From Patescibacteria group bacterium (GTDB taxonomy: Bacteria > Patescibacteriota > Microgenomatia > 2-02-FULL-39-11): a stretch of 59,077 nucleotides of DNA. Within the stretch, counting starts at the first letter, position 1. Every line of letters begins with the position of its first letter. Position numbers and translations under genes: made by a program. Positions 34,423 through 44,375 of this stretch are shown piece after piece. The notes beneath the pieces were generated by a model. The model made no database searches. It was not told where the DNA came from and saw only the letters and a program-made list of their open reading frames with translations. The stretch lies in contig JAMCUI010000020.1 in assembly GCA_023379265.1 (NCBI GenBank), positions 1-59,077 on the forward strand. Direction: 5' to 3'.

Positions 34423-35772
34423 TCAAAACTTGACATCAATCAGGCCGGGAAACCTGTTGTATAAATTAAGTATCAATTCCCCAAAAAGTGAGTTTGCCCA
34501 TGAAAACCAGTGCCTGGTAAATTTATGGGGATCGTCAATATCTATTGCCTCATGTATAAAAAAAGTGTTTGCGTGAGTATTTTTCAGAATTGAGAGACAA
34601 TGCCTTATCTCCTCCTCATTGTTTGATGTTATGGCCTGAATGATTGTCGACATAGGCCAAAACTTATCAACTACCCCCACGTGAGGCGATGTTATACCCG
34701 TTGCTATATTTCCTTTGGCAAAAAAAGGGTTGTGTTTACCTAATAAAAATTTTCTGGTATTTTGATAGACTACATTGTCTTCCCTCACGTACCCTATGTA
34801 CGGCAGGCTTAACAAACTGGGTACATTTGGGTCATCCATCAGGCAATATGATCCGAATCCGTCAACTTCATAGGCAAAAATTTCGCCAAATTGCCTGTGT
34901 TTTATGACTGAATACTCTTTTATCCCGCGGTCTATACTATGTGCCAGGCTTAAAGCCTTTTGTGACTCTTCATACGCCAAAACTTTCTCAAGAATTATAG
35001 AAATTTTCTTCAGGAAAACTGAAACCATAGCATTTGAGGAGGTGATATATGGGAAAACCGTCTCATCATCAGATGGCCTGAAAACCGAGCGCACCAACCC
35101 GCAATGTCTACCAGGATAGCCAAAACCGCTGAGTCTGACCGCGGGATGATGATGGCCCGATTTAGTCCTATATCCAAATAATAGGCTCAAATTTTCCTTT
35201 CTGAGAGTACTGCGCTCAAGCGTCAACACCTGGAGGCTTTTTTGGACTGCCTGTATCCAGTTTTCCCCAAATGGGTATAAATCACCAGTTTTCTCAAAAT
35301 ATCCGGCAGATAACCTGTAAAAAGAGCCAAGACTATCAAGTTCATACTTTTTTTCCCACACCGAACAATCTTTTTCGAAAGCATTGGCATAAGGGTCTTT
35401 CAGGACACACTTCACCTGGCGGTTAATCAGGCCAATAAAAAGGTTCCTCAACTCCTCATCACTTTTTATGAACGGTAAATACGGCCAGATTTGGTTGGTC
35501 GCGTCACGGAGCCACATCGCTGGTATATCCCCGGTGATTACAAATGAATCCTTATTTTTACCGTCACTATCCTCTGAGTAATATACTGTAGTATCCAGAG
35601 CGTTGGGAAAGCACTGCGAAAACATTCTTCTCAGATCCGGATCTTTTATCTCTCCTTCCAATTTTGCTGTTATGTCATCAATCGTCTTACTGCAAAACAA
35701 TCTTTCGTGTGGAGAAGGCCTCTCATGCAGATGTGAAAAGTTTATTATCTGGTCGCATTTCCGATAGGGCAT
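34423..35772 (-). CDS. GH125 exo-alpha-1,6-mannosidase (metal-independent)
   Basis: A 449-residue protein of the GH125 (formerly DUF1237) family that removes alpha-1,6-linked mannose from glycans. Recognisable blocks are [20 protein letters not shown] near 90-110, [48 protein letters not shown] and [35 protein letters not shown] at the C-terminus. No signal peptide is evident, so intracellular mannan or mannosylated-glycan breakdown is likely. It stands just upstream of the GH26-like remnant on the same strand, hinting at a former mannan-use locus. Confidence 0.9.
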   Translation of the reverse strand: MPYRKCDQIINFSHLHERPSPHERLFCSKTIDDITAKLEGEIKDPDLRRMFSQCFPNALDTTVYYSEDSDGKNKDSFVITGDIPAMWLRDATNQIWPYLPFIKSDEELRNLFIGLINRQVKCVLKDPYANAFEKDCSVWEKKYELDSLGSFYRLSAGYFEKTGDLYPFGENWIQAVQKSLQVLTLERSTLRKENLSLLFGYRTKSGHHHPAVRLSGFGYPGRHCGLVRSVFRPSDDETVFPYITSSNAMVSVFLKKISIILEKVLAYEESQKALSLAHSIDRGIKEYSVIKHRQFGEIFAYEVDGFGSYCLMDDPNVPSLLSLPYIGYVREDNVVYQNTRKFLLGKHNPFFAKGNIATGITSPHVGVVDKFWPMSTIIQAITSNNEEEIRHCLSILKNTHANTFFIHEAIDIDDPHKFTRHWFSWANSLFGELILNLYNRFPGLIDVKF

Positions 35773-36123
35773 ATATTTATTATACTTTTTATTGTACTCA
35801 AGCCCAAGGCTATTTGACAGGGAAAGAGTACTTCTATTACAATTCTCCCCTGAAAGGAGAAATACTCCTGCTACTTGCGGCAGGTATGTCGTTTTCCTTT
35901 TAATTTTATTCTTGCACTTTGATATCTTGCAGAAAAATTAATTTTCTTTCGTAGTAATGGGGAGAAATATGTATATACCAATTAAAAATATCGATTACAT
36001 TTTTCTCCCCATTCCCTTCCCGGTGAAAACATATCTGGCTTAAAGAGGAAAGTTGGACATGGACTAACCTTTATCTGCTCACCGCAGAAGAAAAGGAAGG
36101 AGAGGAGACTAGAAGGGATATAA
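35773..36123. other. Intergenic region with a long-loop inverted repeat
   Basis: No gene is seen. AATGGGGAGAAA (35956-35967) and TTTCTCCCCATT (36002-36013) form a perfect 12-bp stem with a 34-base AT-rich loop, about 110 bp before the small gene at 36124. A purine-rich stretch just before that gene (GGAAGGAGAGGAGAC) contains its ribosome site. Confidence 0.7.
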
Positions 36124-36342
36124 ATGGATGTTTACGTTGACTGGAACGATGGAAATGGAAAACATATCCTTCCAGTTCCAGCTGGAACTACGGTTTTCCG
36201 GTTGTACCAGCTTGCCGGTGGACATGATGGTCAAGCAATGCATTACCATGCCGACGTTGACCGCGAATCAATCACCAACTGGTCCAAAAAAGTTTTGAGG
36301 GCAGGGCAAACCGTCAGTTTCAAAAAACAACTTTCGGACTAA
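36124..36342 (+). CDS. Small protein with beta-grasp-like pattern
   Basis: A 72-residue soluble protein: YVDWNDGNGKHILPVPAGTT, VFRLYQLAG, then VLRAGQTVSFKKQLSD. The order of a short strand, VPAGTTV, a helix and a final VLRAGQTVSF strand recalls ThiS/MoaD-type beta-grasp proteins, but the C-terminal Gly-Gly tail is absent and similarity is weak. Well-formed ribosome site upstream. It precedes another tiny gene (36497) with a hairpin between them (TTCTTTCAT/ATGAAAGAA at about 36364-36388). Confidence 0.55.
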   Translation: MDVYVDWNDGNGKHILPVPAGTTVFRLYQLAGGHDGQAMHYHADVDRESITNWSKKVLRAGQTVSFKKQLSD

Positions 36343-36496
36343 AATTCAACCGGCAGGTCCGATATTCTTTCATTCGGAGAAATGAAAGAAAGATAAACGA
36401 GCATTGGGATACTTAAAAGGTATTCTTTCCTCAACAACTCGTTGAAAATCCTGCCATATCTGTTTCGAAAAAATACCCTAACGAAAGGCGGACAAA

Positions 36497-36682
36497 ATGA
36501 ACGTAACAATTGAACCCGTAGTAAACGGGTTTGTCATCAAAGCTCTGGATGGTGAACACGCAAATGAATACGTCGCTCAAAAAGACGGCAAGTTCACATC
36601 AGATGTACTTTGGGCAAAATTGTTCACCCGCAAGTCGGATGCGGAAACGCATGCTCACGGTCATAACTGGACGATTAAGTAA
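36497..36682 (+). CDS. Small hypothetical protein
   Basis: A 61-residue soluble protein, MNVTIEPVVNGFVIKALDGE ... ending HAHGHNWTIK. It looks like a small beta-rich fold (alternating hydrophobics in the first half). A clear GAAAGGCGG ribosome site ends six bases before the ATG. No family is recognised. It is probably co-transcribed with the 72-residue gene upstream, 154 bases away. Confidence 0.55.
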   Translation: MNVTIEPVVNGFVIKALDGEHANEYVAQKDGKFTSDVLWAKLFTRKSDAETHAHGHNWTIK

Positions 36683-36864
36683 TCTACCTCCGACCTGCAA
36701 GTTACACAATGTTGCAAGAGCCCCACCCGCACTACCTGGGTGATTTCTACCGGAAGGTAGTTTTGCTTGGTTAGTGTGTGGGTTCTTGTTTTCAAAGATC
36801 TTTTTCCACCAAACTCCCATTTTCTTCTTGATAAAACCTATAACTTAAATTATAATTTCCTTTC

Positions 36865-38370
36865 ATGGCAAAAAGACTTTTCCAAAAACCCATTATGAAG
36901 CGCTCAGTAAGAAACTTAAAAAAAGTGCAAGTTCACGTACTATCACACAGTAGGGAAACCTATAAAAAAATACGGACGGAAATCAAGACAAGACTGAAAA
37001 CAAATCCTCTCCCGACATTTTTTACCATACTAGCTGCCATATTCATCCTTATTGTTGCCAGCAACTTTTTCACATCCCCAAAAACCACAGGAAACACTTC
37101 TTTGTCCACTGCAAAAGCGGTAACGGTTTATACCATCGGTTCTGCTCCTACAGTCACCTTAGAGGGACAGGTGGAGAAAAGCGGCGTAGTCACGATTGTT
37201 GCCCAATCTTCAGGCATTATACAAAAAATTTATAAAACAGAAGGGCAGGAAGTGGACAAGGGAAACTGGATTGCGTATCTCTCTACCAATTACCAGGGAG
37301 GCAATTTAGCTTCTTCACAAAGACAGCTTGCCCAAGTCCAGTACCAGAACATACTTGATACATACGACATGCAAAAAGGCCTTATTGGTAAGCAACGCGA
37401 TCTGGCAAGTAAAAATGCAGACAATTCTGATCAGTTGAGGGATATAGCATCACAATCAGTAAATGATACACAGAATCTTATAAACCTTGACCAGGATATA
37501 CTAAACTCACTAAATGGCACCATAAATAGCCTGTCACAGTCACCCAGTGCTTCAAACGACGCCATGATTGTCTCAACCAAGGAAATCGAAGCTCAGGTGA
37601 TGGCCGGACTCAACCAGGCTCAAAATCAGATAAAAACAGTCCAGTATCAGACGGACATTTCAAAATCAGCAGCCCAGATACCCGATTTACAAAAGGATAT
37701 CACCTTAAAACAACTCGATCTGCAGGAAAAAATGCTTGACCTGAATAGGGAAACGGCACGTATTCAACTTTCTCTTGCTCAAATATCAGAAGGAATGATG
37801 TACCCTTCTGCACCCTTCGCCGGAGTAATCCAAAAAATTTTTGTCAGAACTGGACAAATGGTAAATCCGGGGACTCCTATTGCCGTACTGTCCGCCAAAA
37901 ACCAACAATCAGCCAAAATCACTCTATACATGACCAAAGAATTATCAGTTCAAATTTCAAAGCTCCAGGATAGTAATATCCGTATCGGAAACGAAAATAT
38001 TCCAGCCAAACCTTTCTATATATCATCCGATCCTGTACAGGGGACTCTTTACGCCGTCACTTATCTTATTCCGCAGGAATATGTCAACAAAGTCACTGAT
38101 AAAGGTTATCTGGCAGTTGATGTCCCAATAGGTTATACCGACACGACATCCTCAGACCCCTTTATACCTATTGATGCTGTTTACCAGACATCGGATTCTT
38201 CCTATGTCTACATTGATAAAGACGGGAAAGCCGTAAGCCAACAGGTAAACCTCGGTATTATTTACGGCCGCTTCATAGAAGTGACAAAAGGATTATCCGA
38301 TAAAGATAAGATAATCCTGGACCGGACAGTCATCGATGGTGACCCGGTTACATTGGGTCGCAATCCTTAA
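36865..38370 (+). CDS. Efflux adaptor subunit (HlyD/RND membrane-fusion protein)
   Basis: A 501-residue protein with one N-terminal transmembrane helix (about 50-70, FFTILAAIFILIVASNFF). A biotinyl-lipoyl-like half follows (VTIVAQSSGIIQKIYKTEGQ, residues 110-130), then a long coiled coil (about 150-300, rich in Gln/Leu heptads) and the second lipoyl half (PFAGVIQKIFVRTGQMVNPG). The C-terminal beta-barrel contains VDVPIGYTD and PIDAVYQ. It would link the RND pump (next gene) to export across the envelope. No outer-membrane channel gene is present, which fits a single-membrane cell. Confidence 0.88.
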   Translation: MAKRLFQKPIMKRSVRNLKKVQVHVLSHSRETYKKIRTEIKTRLKTNPLPTFFTILAAIFILIVASNFFTSPKTTGNTSLSTAKAVTVYTIGSAPTVTLEGQVEKSGVVTIVAQSSGIIQKIYKTEGQEVDKGNWIAYLSTNYQGGNLASSQRQLAQVQYQNILDTYDMQKGLIGKQRDLASKNADNSDQLRDIASQSVNDTQNLINLDQDILNSLNGTINSLSQSPSASNDAMIVSTKEIEAQVMAGLNQAQNQIKTVQYQTDISKSAAQIPDLQKDITLKQLDLQEKMLDLNRETARIQLSLAQISEGMMYPSAPFAGVIQKIFVRTGQMVNPGTPIAVLSAKNQQSAKITLYMTKELSVQISKLQDSNIRIGNENIPAKPFYISSDPVQGTLYAVTYLIPQEYVNKVTDKGYLAVDVPIGYTDTTSSDPFIPIDAVYQTSDSSYVYIDKDGKAVSQQVNLGIIYGRFIEVTKGLSDKDKIILDRTVIDGDPVTLGRNP

Positions 38371-38431
38371 AAGAATTTTTTCTTCCTGCCTAAACCGTTT
38401 TTTCTATATTCTCACAACCCTGATTTACAAC

Positions 38432-41400
38432 ATGAAGAAGTTTCGCAGTTACATTGACCAGCTGAAATTCGATAAAAACTTATGGAATAGCCTACCGGCA
38501 AAGTGGATATTCAATATCAGGCTGGTAGTCCTTCTTGTCACAAGCGTCTTTATTCTGGGTATTTTCAGTATGTTTTCTCTTCCCAGAAGGCTGAACCCTC
38601 AAGTCCAGATACCGATCGTGGTGGTTTCGACAATACTTCCGGGAGCAGGACCTTCCGACATCGAACAACTTGTCACTAAACCCCTTGAGGAACAGCTAGT
38701 AGGGATGGACCAGTTGGACACAATTACTTCCACTTCAAAGGATGATGTTTCCATAATTACCCTCCAGTTTTTTTCTTCTGCCAATAGGGATAAGGTCAGA
38801 AACGACGTACAGTCACAGGTAAACAATGTGGCTATACCAGAGGACGCGCAGACACCGCAAGTAATCGCCATAGATTTTGAAAACCAGCCGGTTTGGACAT
38901 TTGCTCTTTCTACCACCAAAGACATCGGTAGCCTTATGCGTTTTTCCAAGCGCCTTAAAGATGATATAAAAAATCTGCCGTCGGTGAAGGAAGTGGACCT
39001 TGGAGGATATGACCAGCAGGAAGTCTCAATTTTTATTGATCCGGAAAAAGCGTCCCAATATGGCTTAAATCCACTACAATTATCGCAAATCATTAAAACT
39101 CTTTCCGCTTCTTATCCTGCGGGGACTATTGACACTGCCAATTCTTCTTTCTCACTCACAATTGATTCTTCTGTCAACACGATTGATGATTTAAGAAACA
39201 TAGTCATAAACCCGTTAGGACCGCAACAGACACTTGTACATTTAGGCGATATTGCCCAAATATCAGAAAAGCCACCCACAAAAATTGATAAATCTTATAT
39301 CGCCACCAAAAACACACCCGCCAGGCAAGCGGTGACGTTTAGTGTTTATAAAACTTCAAGCGGCAATATCGACCAGACCGCCTCGGAAGTGGAAAAACTC
39401 GTTAACGATACGATCACAAAACAAAAAGGCTTGTTTCAGGTGACATCAGAAGTAAATCTGGGCAATCAAATAAAAAAGCAGTACACCGATCTTCTTGGGG
39501 ATTTTATTACTACTTTGGCTCTGGTGTTTGTTGACCTTTTCATCTTTTTAGGATTAAAAGAAGCGGCGCTGGCCACATTTGCCACCCCTCTTACTTTTCT
39601 CTCTGGATTGATATTCATGTACATTTTTGGCCTGTCAATTAACTTTATCTCTCTTTTTGCCTTTCTATTGGCGCTGGGTACATCAATTGATGATACCATC
39701 GTTACTGTCTCTGCCATGACCAGTTATTACCGTTCAGGCAAATTCTCTCCGGCTGAGACAGGGCTTCTTGTCTGGAGGGACTTTATCGTTCCTATCTGGT
39801 CGACTACCATCACCACAGTATGGGCTTATGTGCCTCTTCTTATAACTTCAGGGATAATAGGGGAATTCATCAAACCAATTCCAATTGTCGTAACAGCCAC
39901 CATGTACTCCTCGACTTTTTTTGCCGTTATGGTTACGCTTCCTCTTCTTATCGTCATCCTAAAACCAAAACTGCCAAAAAGAGTCTTTACTTTTGCCAGG
40001 ATAACATCTTTTATACTCTTAGATATCCTCCTCTTCTTCATTCTTCCCAAAACAATTTTGTTACCGCTTTTGATTATCCTTTCTGACATCCTTCTTTATA
40101 TGCTCATAAAGGACCATAAACAGATCTTTTCTTTCTCAAAACTCAAACTTGAAAAAAACTCCTGGGTAAACCCGTTTAGGGAAAAAGTTAAAAATATGCT
40201 TTCCCATGGACTGGTAAGCACCAGAAAAATCCGCTTTCTTTATCAAAGAAGTATCATGCATGTTTTGGAATCCAAAAACGGACGTCGCGACACACTCATC
40301 GTCGTCAGCTGTTTTGCCATTTTTTCCTATCTTCTGGTTCCTCTGGGCCTGGTAAAAAACGAATTTTTCCCCAAAACTGACGCAGATACGCTACATGTCA
40401 CCCTTGAAATGCCCCCAGGCACAAACACTTCCACTCTTGAAAATCATGCGCAACACCTTATAAACGAGTTGAGAAATGTACCTTATGTAAATTCTGTGGT
40501 TGAAGATACCGGAAAAGGTGCCCCTGGATTTGGATCTGTAGGAGGCTCAAATGAAGCTTTATTGACTTTGGATCTTTCTCCCAAGGAGAATCGTAGCGTA
40601 ACATCCATCACCATTGCCCAAAACCTGAGAGACAAGTATAAAAATTATGCTTCAGGAATAATCACGGTACAGGAGGAATCAGGCGGTCCTCCTGTAGGCG
40701 CCGACATACAAATCAAACTTCTTGGAGATGACCTTTCTACATTGAATTCTTATGCGGATAAAATTGTGGATTATCTCAAAAGCCAAAAGGGTGTCACAGA
40801 CGTTTCAAAATCCGTTAAACCTGGCATCAGCAAAATGGTATTTTTACCGGATAAGGAAAAACTGGCCTCTAGTGGAATCAGCCAGGATCAACTTGGGCTT
40901 CTCTTGCGCTCTTATGCTTCAGGTTTCACTTTGGATAAAATCAGATTTAATGAGAGCCAGGATATCAAAACTGAGGTAAATTTCCGTTTTTCCAATACCG
41001 TATCTTCTCCGGAAAAGCTTGACAGCTTATCAGTACTCACCCCACTAGGACCGGTGCCTCTCCTATCGCTTGGAAAATTCACCTTGCGTAATAATCCGAC
41101 TGTCATAAACCATGAAGCCGGCAAAAGAACGCTGTCAGTATCAGCAACTGTTAAGAGTGGTTTTGTGGTTTCCGATATAAACACAAGGCTGGAAAGATAT
41201 GCTTCAGAAAAACTGAAACTTCCAGAAGGCTATACTTGGAAAACCGGAGGGGTGAATGAGGAAAACAACAAATCAGTGATGTCCATATTTCAGGCAATGC
41301 TTTTGTCATTTATTCTTATTCTGGTGACAATGGTAGTGCAATTCCGCTCCTTTCGCCAGGCAGTCATCGTCCTACTTCTTATCCCTTTGGCCATATCAGG

Positions 41401-41761
41401 AGTTTTTATAATTTTTGGACTTACTGCTACACCGTTATCTTTTCCTGCTCTAATTGGAGTACTGGCTCTTTTCGGAATTGTGGTAACCAATGCCATGTTT
41501 ATTGTCGATAAAATCAACCGCAACCGGTCTATGGGAATGAAACTAAAGGAAGCATTAGCAGATGCAGCCGAAAGCAGACTGGAACCCATAATGCTTACTT
41601 CACTTACTACAATCCTTGGACTAATACCGATTTCCATTTCAAATCCTCTATGGCGAGGACTTGGGGGCGCAATCATCGCCGGCTTGACTTTCTCAGGTTT
41701 AATCATGCTTTTCTTTGTCCCGGTTATGTATTACCTTCTATACAAAAAAGAGTCTAAATAA
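38432..41761 (+). CDS. RND-family efflux permease (AcrB/MMPL type)
   Basis: About 1,109 residues from the ATG at 38432; the longer frame from 38336 only overlaps the adaptor. The architecture is two repeats of one helix, a large extracytoplasmic loop and five or more helices. Proton-relay region LALGTSIDDTIVTVSAM in TM4 has the paired Asp of the family; the porter domain opens PRRLNPQVQIPIVVVSTILP and VEEDGGGAPG-like loops follow; the C-half has LFGIVVTNAMFIVDKINRNR. It pumps drugs or lipids with the preceding adaptor. Confidence 0.92.
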   Translation: MKKFRSYIDQLKFDKNLWNSLPAKWIFNIRLVVLLVTSVFILGIFSMFSLPRRLNPQVQIPIVVVSTILPGAGPSDIEQLVTKPLEEQLVGMDQLDTITSTSKDDVSIITLQFFSSANRDKVRNDVQSQVNNVAIPEDAQTPQVIAIDFENQPVWTFALSTTKDIGSLMRFSKRLKDDIKNLPSVKEVDLGGYDQQEVSIFIDPEKASQYGLNPLQLSQIIKTLSASYPAGTIDTANSSFSLTIDSSVNTIDDLRNIVINPLGPQQTLVHLGDIAQISEKPPTKIDKSYIATKNTPARQAVTFSVYKTSSGNIDQTASEVEKLVNDTITKQKGLFQVTSEVNLGNQIKKQYTDLLGDFITTLALVFVDLFIFLGLKEAALATFATPLTFLSGLIFMYIFGLSINFISLFAFLLALGTSIDDTIVTVSAMTSYYRSGKFSPAETGLLVWRDFIVPIWSTTITTVWAYVPLLITSGIIGEFIKPIPIVVTATMYSSTFFAVMVTLPLLIVILKPKLPKRVFTFARITSFILLDILLFFILPKTILLPLLIILSDILLYMLIKDHKQIFSFSKLKLEKNSWVNPFREKVKNMLSHGLVSTRKIRFLYQRSIMHVLESKNGRRDTLIVVSCFAIFSYLLVPLGLVKNEFFPKTDADTLHVTLEMPPGTNTSTLENHAQHLINELRNVPYVNSVVEDTGKGAPGFGSVGGSNEALLTLDLSPKENRSVTSITIAQNLRDKYKNYASGIITVQEESGGPPVGADIQIKLLGDDLSTLNSYADKIVDYLKSQKGVTDVSKSVKPGISKMVFLPDKEKLASSGISQDQLGLLLRSYASGFTLDKIRFNESQDIKTEVNFRFSNTVSSPEKLDSLSVLTPLGPVPLLSLGKFTLRNNPTVINHEAGKRTLSVSATVKSGFVVSDINTRLERYASEKLKLPEGYTWKTGGVNEENNKSVMSIFQAMLLSFILILVTMVVQFRSFRQAVIVLLLIPLAISGVFIIFGLTATPLSFPALIGVLALFGIVVTNAMFIVDKINRNRSMGMKLKEALADAAESRLEPIMLTSLTTILGLIPISISNPLWRGLGGAIIAGLTFSGLIMLFFVPVMYYLLYKKESK

Positions 41762-41839
41762 CCTCTCATACAACCAATCCCAACAAAATCAGTCAAAATT
41801 TATATGCTATAATCTTTTCATAAATTTATCCTAAATTAT

Positions 41840-42820
41840 ATGAAGTATCAGACTTTGGGCAAGACATTGCTAAATGTCTCCAGGATCGGATTTGGCGGAT
41901 GGGGGATTGGGGGAGGTGCTCCGGTTTTGAGATGGAAGGACATGTGGAGGGCAGATGATAAATCCTCCAAACAATCCCTACTTAATGCTTATAATAACGG
42001 TGTCAATTTCTTTGATACGGCTCTCGTTTATGGTGACGGGCATAGTGAAAAGCTTATAGCTGATGTTTTAGGAGACAAAGAAATTGTCGTTGCGACTAAA
42101 GTACCTCCCATGGACTGGCATTGGCCTGCAAGAAATAAAGACATAGAAGAGGTTTTTCCAAAAGAATGGATTATAGAAAAGGCAAAAGAAAGTTATAAAA
42201 ACCTAGGCAACCGCACTATTGACATACTTTTCCTTCACACCTGGCTTGACGATTGGATAAATTCAGCAAGCTGGAGGGAAGCTTTCCGAACCTTAAAAAA
42301 GGAAGGCATAGCCAAATACTTCGGTATTTCCATAAATGACAATGACCCCAACTCCGCATTAAAACTGGTTGACACCGGAGAAATAGACGTGACTGAGGTC
42401 GTATACAACATATTTGACCAGTCTCCTAAAGATAAACTATTTCCCCTTGCCAAAAAGAGAAATATAGGCATTATCGCAAGAGTACCGCTTGATGAAGGAT
42501 CGCTTAGTGCAACTTTTAACTATGAAACTACATTTGATGATTGGCGAAAAGATTATTTCACTCCCGACAGGCTAAAAACCACAGTCGATAAGGTAAATTC
42601 AATCAAAAATCTTCTCACAGACGGTAAACGAACTATGACTCAAATCGCACTGAGATTTTGCCTTCTTCCCGAAGCTGCTGATACGACCATAGTAGGCATG
42701 AGAAACCCCAACCATGTCGAGGAAAACATAAAAAGCCTGGATATCACACTCACCAGTGAAGAAATTGTGTATCTCAATAAGCAAAAATGGTTGAGAAGCT
42801 TTTACCCCGAAGACGTATAA
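41840..42820 (+). CDS. Aldo/keto reductase
   Basis: A 326-residue NADPH-dependent oxidoreductase with a TIM barrel. The catalytic tetrad is visible: Asp and Tyr in VNFFDTALVYGDGHSE, Lys in EIVVATKVPP, His in IDILFLHTWLDDW. The cofactor-site strand IVGMRNPNHVEEN is near the end. The substrate is unknown; members reduce aldehydes or sugars. A TATAAT box at 41808-41813 precedes it. It is a single-gene unit upstream of efp. Confidence 0.93.
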   Translation: MKYQTLGKTLLNVSRIGFGGWGIGGGAPVLRWKDMWRADDKSSKQSLLNAYNNGVNFFDTALVYGDGHSEKLIADVLGDKEIVVATKVPPMDWHWPARNKDIEEVFPKEWIIEKAKESYKNLGNRTIDILFLHTWLDDWINSASWREAFRTLKKEGIAKYFGISINDNDPNSALKLVDTGEIDVTEVVYNIFDQSPKDKLFPLAKKRNIGIIARVPLDEGSLSATFNYETTFDDWRKDYFTPDRLKTTVDKVNSIKNLLTDGKRTMTQIALRFCLLPEAADTTIVGMRNPNHVEENIKSLDITLTSEEIVYLNKQKWLRSFYPEDV

Positions 42821-42878
42821 AACAATAAAACTGATTAGAGTGGTATATGCTGGCTTAAACCCGAGTTTGAGAAGTATA

Positions 42879-42907
42879 TTGCACAAGATAGCCCTATATG
42901 GCATAAT
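42879..42907 (+). promoter_or_regulatory. efp promoter
   Basis: TTGCAC, a 17-bp spacer and CATAAT, with only 8 bases between the -10 hexamer and the efp ATG. Transcription should begin at or next to the start codon, giving a leaderless message. Confidence 0.6.
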
Positions 42908-42915
42908 TACCTTTT

Positions 42916-43488
42916 ATGTCAAAAATCACTACAAGCGATTTTGTCAAAGGAATCTTTATAGAATTCAAAGGTGAACCGCATCAGATTATAGAGTTCCAAC
43001 ATGTAAATCCCGGAAAAGGCTCTGCCTTTATACGCACCAGGCTGAAAAGCCTGAAAACAGACCGGGTACAGGAATTCACTTATAAATCCGGTGAGACTGT
43101 TGACGAAGTCCCTATAAATGTCCGGGAAATGCAATATCTTTATAAAACCGACGAACAGTTTTTTTTCATGGATCCAGGAAGCTATGAACAGTATACTCTT
43201 GGAAAAGATATTGTCGGGTCTTTTCAAAACTTCATCAAGGAAGGCGAGACCTACCAAATCCTTATTCATAATGAATCAGCAGTCGGCATGCGATATCCCA
43301 AAAAAGTCCGCATGCAGGTCACAGAAGCTGAAGAAGGATCAAAAGGCAATACGGTTACGGGTGCAAAAAAACTAGTCACAATAGAAACAGGTGTCCAAAT
43401 AGCAGTCCCTCTTTTCATAAAAAAGGGAGATATTATAGGAGTTGACCCTGAAACCGGTGAGTATCTTGAGAGAGTAAGTCAGAAATAA
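42916..43488 (+). CDS. efp: Translation elongation factor P
   Basis: Relieves ribosome stalling at polyproline. A 190-residue three-domain protein. The N-terminal KOW-like domain carries the modification-site loop NPGKGSAFIR with Lys34 at the tip. The middle OB domain contains YEQYTLGKDIVGS. The C-terminal OB domain ends in FIKKGDIIGVDPETGEYLERV. No lysine-modifying enzyme (EpmA/EarP/YmfI type) lies in the window. The start is set by the promoter 8 bases upstream. Confidence 0.96.
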   Translation: MSKITTSDFVKGIFIEFKGEPHQIIEFQHVNPGKGSAFIRTRLKSLKTDRVQEFTYKSGETVDEVPINVREMQYLYKTDEQFFFMDPGSYEQYTLGKDIVGSFQNFIKEGETYQILIHNESAVGMRYPKKVRMQVTEAEEGSKGNTVTGAKKLVTIETGVQIAVPLFIKKGDIIGVDPETGEYLERVSQK

Positions 43489-43640
43489 ATTCTTCAAATA
43501 CTCTATTTCGCTGATTTTTAACCTTTTTTCAAAGACGGTCCGGGTGTCAAAATTAACGGAACTAACTACTAGCGTCCCAACCGATAGACTTTGTACATTA
43601 CTTGACTTTACCACTAATATATGGCATTCTATGCAATATC

Positions 43641-44246
43641 ATGAAAATGGTTGTCCTGAAGTTCATTTTCTGGACATTTTCCACAAGCGCGCTTCTTGTC
43701 TTCTCATTTTCTCTTTTGAAATCCTACGAGAGGCCGGTTGTTGGTACTTTACTAAACCCTCTGGTTGAAGCAAAAAGTTACCAACTGATAAACGATACTC
43801 AGCAACCGACTGTTGATCCAAATATTACTCCAACCCAGGACTACAGAGTAGCAGTATTAAAAAAATTCTTCCATGATTACAATTTACCCCTGACTGGACA
43901 GGAGGAATATATTGTCCAGCAGGCAGACCTAAACGGTATCGATTATGCATTGATACCGGCAATATCCATGCAGGAATCGGGAGGTTGCAAAAATATTCCT
44001 TCAGATTCTTTCAACTGCTGGGGATTTGGCATATACGGAAAAACCGTAACCAGATTCAAATCGTTCAAAGAATCTATCGCTGCCGTTTCTAAATCGATAA
44101 AAGAGGCCTATATTAAAAATGGGTTGACAAATGCAACTTTGGTTGAAGACCGCTGGACTCCATCAAGCAAAGGCACATGGTCATATGCTGTAAACTATTA
44201 CATCGGTAAAATTAGAGATTACGAGAAAAAAATTACTGCTTCATAA
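43641..44246 (+). CDS. Exported lysozyme-like protein 1
   Basis: About 201 residues from the ATG at 43641 (MKMVVLKFIFWTFSTSALL); a longer frame from 43602 is less likely. A signal/anchor segment is followed by a linker with PTVDPNITPTQDYR and a lysozyme-fold domain: IDYALIPAISMQESGGCKNIP, with the Glu of QESGG in the position of the transglycosylase catalytic residue, then SFNCWGFGIYGK and FKSFKESIAAVSKSI. It probably cuts peptidoglycan outside the membrane. A paralogue follows at 44710. Confidence 0.75.
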   Translation: MKMVVLKFIFWTFSTSALLVFSFSLLKSYERPVVGTLLNPLVEAKSYQLINDTQQPTVDPNITPTQDYRVAVLKKFFHDYNLPLTGQEEYIVQQADLNGIDYALIPAISMQESGGCKNIPSDSFNCWGFGIYGKTVTRFKSFKESIAAVSKSIKEAYIKNGLTNATLVEDRWTPSSKGTWSYAVNYYIGKIRDYEKKITAS

Positions 44247-44287
44247 CGCAACTGACCCTCCGGAAATGCCCCCGGAACATAAAAGAC

Positions 44288-44375
44288 TTGACAAGCCTAT
44301 AATATTCTGATATAATCCCTACCCAGATCCTAAAGTTGTTCTGATTTTTATCGGAGCTGGCTTTAGGGTTTTTTT
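44288..44375 (+). ncRNA. Perfect promoter followed at once by a terminator: short RNA or attenuator
   Basis: TTGACA (44288-44293), a 17-bp spacer and TATAAT (44311-44316) form a consensus promoter. From about 44329 the RNA folds into a two-helix hairpin: CCTAAAG with CTTTAGG outside, an internal loop, then UCUGAU with AUCGGA closed by UUUU. Seven U follow from 44369. A transcript of about 50 nt would result, or a read-through leader for the lysozyme-like gene at 44710. Confidence 0.65.
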
